Origin: CADEED01 sp039930985
GTDB taxonomy: Bacteria > Pseudomonadota > Gammaproteobacteria > Steroidobacterales > Steroidobacteraceae
Reading direction: 5' to 3'
NCBI GenBank assembly: GCA_039930985.1
Contig: JBDTSV010000080.1
Span: 1 to 28,438 of the forward strand
DNA length: 28,438 bases
A model generated the notes under the pieces. It saw only the letters and a list, made by a program, of their open reading frames with translations, was not told where the DNA came from and ran no database searches. Position numbers and translations under genes: made by a program. This document shows positions 26,938 through 28,438 of the stretch, in pieces. Position 1 is the stretch's first letter. Every line of letters begins with the position of its first letter.

Positions 26938-27180
26938 TGCAACCCGCTGGCGGAGGCCGTCATCGAAGAAGCGCGAATTCTAACGCGTTGGCGTCAGCAC
27001 TCGCCGTCACGGGCACGCTCACGATTTTTCACGGCCCGATGTCGAAACACAGTGGTTACGTTCGTCCAATACTGGATAGCCGCGCAATCACGACTCTCAT
27101 CCGGCGCGCATGACATTTCACAGATGTGCCCTTCCGGAAATTCCATTACTCTTCACGCCTGCCGCGATTCTGGCTCTTAA

Positions 27181-27194
27181 ATTCGCAAACGAAT
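27181..27194. repeat. inverted repeat abutting adaptor promoter
   Basis: ATTCG-CAAA-CGAAT, 5-bp perfect arms around a 4-nt spacer, ends one base before the CATAAT box of the adaptor gene. Its position between the expected -35 and -10 elements is typical of an operator, for example of a TetR- or MerR-type regulator. That is an inference from position only. Confidence 0.35.
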
Positions 27195-27195
27195 C

Positions 27196-27201
27196 CATAA
27201 T
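27196..27201 (+). promoter_or_regulatory. -10-like box of adaptor gene
   Basis: CATAAT (one base from TATAAT) lies 21 nt before the ATG at 27223. Transcription from about 27208 would leave a leader of roughly 15 nt that starts near the CAGGA ribosome site. No strong -35 is visible, which would suit an activator-dependent promoter. Confidence 0.35.
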
Positions 27202-27222
27202 AGATTCAGGAACTTATTGCGC

Positions 27223-28438
27223 ATGTCTCTGGATTCAGATTCACTCGGTTCGCTTCGCATCGATCGCTCGGTCAGCGCCCCTGCGGGTGCGCTCGGCAAA
27301 CGACTCCTTTATATCGGTCTTCCGGTGGTCATTGTCATTGGAGCGGCGGTGGGTTTGTGGCTCTGGCTTGCCGCCAAGACCACTGAAGTCACCACGGTGA
27401 CGGCGGAAGCAGACTCCTCTGGTCCCAGCCTGGGATCCTCAGTGCTCAATGCCTCGGGCTATGTCGTGGCGCGGCGCATGTCGACGGTGTCCTCCAAGGT
27501 CACCGGCAAGGTGCTCGAGATCTATGTCGAAGAGGGCATGGAAGTGAAGAAGGACCAGGTCCTAGCGCGACTCGATCCGGTCAACAGCCGCACGATCCTC
27601 ACGATGGCCGAGCGCGAGGTCGACGCCTCGCGGCGCAATCTCACCGAAATCGAAGTCCGGCTGGCGGAGGCGAAGCGCAATCTGGAACGCAACGAGTCCC
27701 TGGTGAAGCAGCAACTGGTCAGCCAGACCGCGCTCGACACGACGCGCGCGGAATTCAACGCGCTGCAGGCGCGGCTCGAGGCGTCCAAGGCGCAAGTCAA
27801 GGTGTCGGAGAGTCAGCTCGCCATGCGCAAGCTCGACTTCGACGATCTCAACGTGCGCGCGCCGTTTTCCGGTGTGGTCATTTCGAAGGACGCGCAGCCC
27901 GGCGAGATGATCTCGCCGCTGTCCGCCGGTGGCGGTTTCACGCGCACTGGCATCGCGACCATTGTCGACATGGACTCGCGCGAAGTGGAAGTGGACGTCA
28001 ACGAGGCGTACATCAATCGCGTCAAGACCAATCAGCGCGTCGAGGCTACGCTCGATGCGTACCCTGACGCGCCGCTCGCCGCCCACGTCATCAACATCGT
28101 CCCGACTGCCGATCGAACGAAGGCGACCGTTCGCGTGAGAATCGGCTTCGACAAGCTCGAGCCGCAGATCCTGCCGGACATGGGCATCAAGGTGCGATTC
28201 CTCGATGACGAACCGGCGCCGACAGTTGCAAACAAGGGTCCGCGCATCCGCGTTCCGACCGTGGCCGTGCAGAAGGTCGACGGCGAGTCCTTCGTCTGGG
28301 TGGTCAGTGACCAGCACGTCGAGCGGCGCGCCGTCACGATCGGCCCCGAGAGCGAGGGCAGCGTCGAAATCCGCGCCGGCGTGAGCAGCGGTGATGAACT
28401 GGTGTCGCCGGTGGTGCAAGGTCTCACCGACGGCGGCA
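27223..28438 (+). CDS. periplasmic adaptor subunit of efflux pump (MacA/HlyD type), 3' end outside window
   Basis: A membrane-fusion protein that bridges an inner-membrane RND or MacB-type transporter to an outer-membrane channel. From ATG 27223, 405 residues are visible with no stop. A cytoplasmic N-terminus of about 28 residues precedes one transmembrane helix (29-51, LYIGLPVVIVIGAAVGLWLWL). The first half of the lipoyl/barrel-sandwich domain is at about 79-118 (GYVVARRMSTVSSKVTGKV), and an alpha-hairpin coiled coil at about 122-205. The second lipoyl half follows (LNVRAPFSGVVISKDAQPGEMI), then the beta-barrel (DVNEAYINRVKTNQRVEA) and a membrane-proximal domain. A MacB-like ABC transporter partner is likely just downstream but cannot be seen. 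A CAGGA ribosome site lies 11 nt before the start. Confidence 0.9.
   Translation, partial: MSLDSDSLGSLRIDRSVSAPAGALGKRLLYIGLPVVIVIGAAVGLWLWLAAKTTEVTTVTAEADSSGPSLGSSVLNASGYVVARRMSTVSSKVTGKVLEIYVEEGMEVKKDQVLARLDPVNSRTILTMAEREVDASRRNLTEIEVRLAEAKRNLERNESLVKQQLVSQTALDTTRAEFNALQARLEASKAQVKVSESQLAMRKLDFDDLNVRAPFSGVVISKDAQPGEMISPLSAGGGFTRTGIATIVDMDSREVEVDVNEAYINRVKTNQRVEATLDAYPDAPLAAHVINIVPTADRTKATVRVRIGFDKLEPQILPDMGIKVRFLDDEPAPTVANKGPRIRVPTVAVQKVDGESFVWVVSDQHVERRAVTIGPESEGSVEIRAGVSSGDELVSPVVQGLTDGG

Larger units (their letters stand above)
26938..27222. other. divergent gap between acyltransferase and adaptor genes
   Basis: This 285-nt gap is the longest in the window and is clearly less GC-rich than the genes. 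It separates two divergent genes, so both promoters should lie here. Plus-strand signals near its right end are an inverted repeat at 27181-27194, a CATAAT box at 27196-27201 and a CAGGA ribosome site at 27207-27211. A further symmetric block, TTCCGGAAATTCC, is at 27132-27144 (it contains the palindrome TTCCGGAA). For the minus strand I see no convincing promoter. No ORF with a ribosome site was found. Confidence 0.5.

Overview
The window is a GC-rich proteobacterial chromosome segment made almost entirely of tightly packed housekeeping genes. Four things point to a gammaproteobacterium, possibly of the Xanthomonadales/Steroidobacterales type: a fused ThrA (aspartokinase-homoserine dehydrogenase) followed by thrB and thrC, a TatD that matches my memory of the E. 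coli protein even in lacking the N-terminal HxH, an enteric-type GlgB/GlgX/MalQ set, and an M48 membrane peptidase with a helical C-terminal domain. The lineage is an inference; there is no rRNA or other decisive marker. I saw no tRNA, rRNA, CRISPR array, insertion sequence, integrase or phage gene.

Layout. (1) 2-10225, plus strand: glycogen/maltodextrin genes glgP (5' truncated by the window), glgB, glgX and malQ, running into cysQ and an EamA exporter. From glgB on, neighbouring genes overlap by a few bases or lie 2 nt apart, so this looks like one translationally coupled operon. (2) 10226-10861, minus: a membrane protein with a PH-like tail, divergent from (3) 10934-13013, plus: mmsA and a zinc-ribbon membrane protein. 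(4) 13117-14543, plus: a three-gene membrane cluster ending in a clear TadC-like T2SSF protein, with no pilus ATPase, pilin or secretin in the window. (5) 14592-15461, minus: a MocA-like nucleotidyltransferase and a small membrane protein. (6) 15600-17726, plus: the M48 peptidase. (7) 17708-19515, minus: xdhC and a TauE/SafE permease. (8) 19636-24990, plus: thrA-thrB-thrC and a membrane-anchored NERD-like protein, all coupled. (9) 24987-26937, minus: tatD and a NagX/HGSNAT-like membrane acyltransferase. (10) 27223 to the end, plus: a periplasmic adaptor (MacA/HlyD type), 3' truncated.

How the genes fit together. Region 1 covers alpha-1,4-glucan branching, phosphorolysis, debranching and maltodextrin disproportionation; glgA and glgC are not in view. 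Region 8 takes aspartate semialdehyde and homoserine to threonine, with aspartokinase at the top. The MocA-like and XdhC proteins both belong to maturation of molybdenum hydroxylases, yet no hydroxylase subunit is present.

No gap between genes exceeds about 290 bp. I found no convincing new large system. The observations most worth checking are the orphan Tad-like cluster, -10-like boxes placed for leaderless transcription, an octamer TTGTTAG[GC] recurring inside unrelated genes, and the NERD-like protein coupled to threonine synthesis.
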